Shown here: piece by piece, positions 5,279-6,149 of the stretch | Numbering within the stretch: position 1 is the first letter of the stretch | Layout of the letters: each line of letters starts with the position of its first letter | Source of the DNA: Clostridiales bacterium | Lineage (GTDB): Bacteria; Bacillota; Clostridia; Christensenellales; Aristaeellaceae | Length of the DNA stretch: 6,149 bases | Assembly: GCA_004552515.1 (NCBI GenBank) | Contig: SFOF01000131.1 | Coordinates: 1 to 6,149, forward strand | Direction of reading: 5' to 3' | Translations under genes and position numbers: made by a program | Notes under the pieces: model-generated | Told to the model about the DNA's origin: nothing | The model's input: only the letters and a program-made list of their open reading frames with translations | Database searches by the model: none

Positions 5279-6149
5279 GGCCGTTCCCTCCGTCGTTTGT
5301 CACTTTGTAAATGCGCACGCCGTCCGCCTCGAAAACCGGCTCGGCCAGCTGCGCGATTCCGTCTTCGTCGATCGCGAAATTCGCCCTCTCATAGCTGCTT
5401 ATATAGATGTAGCTCACGCCGTATTTCTCAAACAGCGCGCCATTCTCCAGCGGAGATTCATACATGAGCCGCGCGTCCGCCTGCTGCCGGGAATAATCCA
5501 CGCCGTGGAAATACAGGAACGTCGGCGTGCCGCACACCAGTGATCGGCCGGTCAGCGTCGACACGGCGTTGTTGTGCTGCTGTCCGGTCAGGAACACGGC
5601 GCGCTGCTCGGTATTTTCGTTGATGTATGCCGCCGCCTGTACCTCGCCGGGGCCGTACAGCCTGTAGTTCGACACGCACTCGCGCGCCACAGACAGCGCG
5701 CCCGAGCACACCGACACGGCAATGAACACGCCCGCCAGGAACCGCCGCCCGGGCAGACCGCGCATTTTGTCATAGAGCGCGACCAGATACTGCGCGGCCA
5801 GCGGCGTCATGACCATATAGGCGACGTAAAACAGCTTGTTGTTGTCGTATTCGTTGGGCTGGAACTGAATCAGCTCCGCCACGACGAATATCGCCAGCGC
5901 GCCCACGGCCATCATGCGCTGCGATTTCTTCGCATACAGTCCCGCCGGAACCAGCACCAGCAGCACCGGCCCGACGTTCTTGAGCCAGAACCAGAAGTAT
6001 TCGTCCACCAGCCGCCCGCCCTGATTGTTCGCCCAGTTGAAGCGAATTTTCAGCGAGTGGCCGCCGATGGTCTGCGGGAACGTCCATGTGAGCAGCTGCG
6101 GCAGCGCCAGCGCCACGGCCAGGCCGCCATATATAAGGAAGCCGGTCAG
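5265..6149 (-). CDS. Polytopic membrane protein, C-terminal part (5' end outside window)
   Basis: The frame is open without a stop to the window edge, so 294 residues of a longer protein are seen; the GTG at 6116 lies in the middle of a hydrophobic stretch and is not a credible start. Hydrophobic segments lie at about 3-23, 51-72, 79-95, 106-126 and 137-154 (counted from the edge), followed by a soluble C-terminal domain of about 135 residues. Between segments is FQPNEYDNNKLFYVAYM (96-112). The soluble part carries FLTGQQHNNAVSTLTGR (186-202), TFLYFHGVDYSR and KYGVSYIYISSYER (242-255), recalling uncharacterised GT-C-like membrane proteins in which a 'KYgVdYIYv' block closes a periplasmic domain. 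A lipid-linked glycosyltransferase role is possible but not shown. It begins, or lies early in, the operon with the Nudix and GH2-type genes. Confidence 0.85.
   Translation of the reverse strand: MTGFLIYGGLAVALALPQLLTWTFPQTIGGHSLKIRFNWANNQGGRLVDEYFWFWLKNVGPVLLVLVPAGLYAKKSQRMMAVGALAIFVVAELIQFQPNEYDNNKLFYVAYMVMTPLAAQYLVALYDKMRGLPGRRFLAGVFIAVSVCSGALSVARECVSNYRLYGPGEVQAAAYINENTEQRAVFLTGQQHNNAVSTLTGRSLVCGTPTFLYFHGVDYSRQQADARLMYESPLENGALFEKYGVSYIYISSYERANFAIDEDGIAQLAEPVFEADGVRIYKVTNDGGNGHDAA
5286..5291 (-). promoter_or_regulatory. Ribosome binding site of the Nudix gene
   Basis: GGAGGG on the minus strand, 7 bases before the ATG at 5278 and inside the end of the membrane protein gene. It supports the chosen start and coupled translation. 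Confidence 0.8.

Overview
The window is GC-rich (by eye above 60%) and every convincing gene lies on the minus strand, so transcription runs from high to low coordinates. Strong AAGGAGG-type ribosome binding sites, sigma-A-like promoters, a NudF-type ADP-ribose pyrophosphatase, a GH2 sugar enzyme relative and a clostridial-looking membrane protein suggest a GC-rich member of the Bacillota, class Clostridia, probably a gut or anaerobic lineage. This placement is inferred from protein style, not from a marker search. There is no mobile element, CRISPR array, tRNA or rRNA.

Three transcription blocks can be read. (1) Positions 6149 to 2950: the C-terminal part of a polytopic membrane protein (5' end outside the window), a Nudix ADP-ribose pyrophosphatase, and a protein of the GH2 beta-mannosidase type. 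Both junctions overlap (14 and 11 bp), so this is a tightly coupled operon. (2) Positions 2655 to 879: a promoter, a Gfo/Idh/MocA oxidoreductase and a RimJ-type GNAT acetyltransferase separated by 23 bp. (3) Positions 882 to 14: a near-consensus promoter (TTGACA, 17 bp, TACAAT) whose -35 box contains the stop codon of the acetyltransferase gene, then ribosome recycling factor frr, then a 65-residue PASTA-like protein joined to frr by an ATGA overlap, then a hairpin that probably ends the unit.

The only long gap (2543 to 2949, 407 bp) is not empty. It holds the promoter of block 2, three terminator-like hairpins that all point to the plus strand, where no gene is seen, and an imperfect 40-bp direct repeat that overlaps two of those hairpins.

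The most unusual items are the GH2 protein, which keeps the sugar-binding, Ig-like and C-terminal parts but appears to have lost about 200 residues of the catalytic barrel together with both catalytic glutamates; the placement of frr under its own promoter with a stand-alone PASTA-like partner instead of directly after pyrH; and the three plus-directed hairpins. I see no clear multi-gene system of a new type. The GH2 relic, coupled to a Nudix hydrolase and a membrane protein, is the best candidate for undescribed biology.
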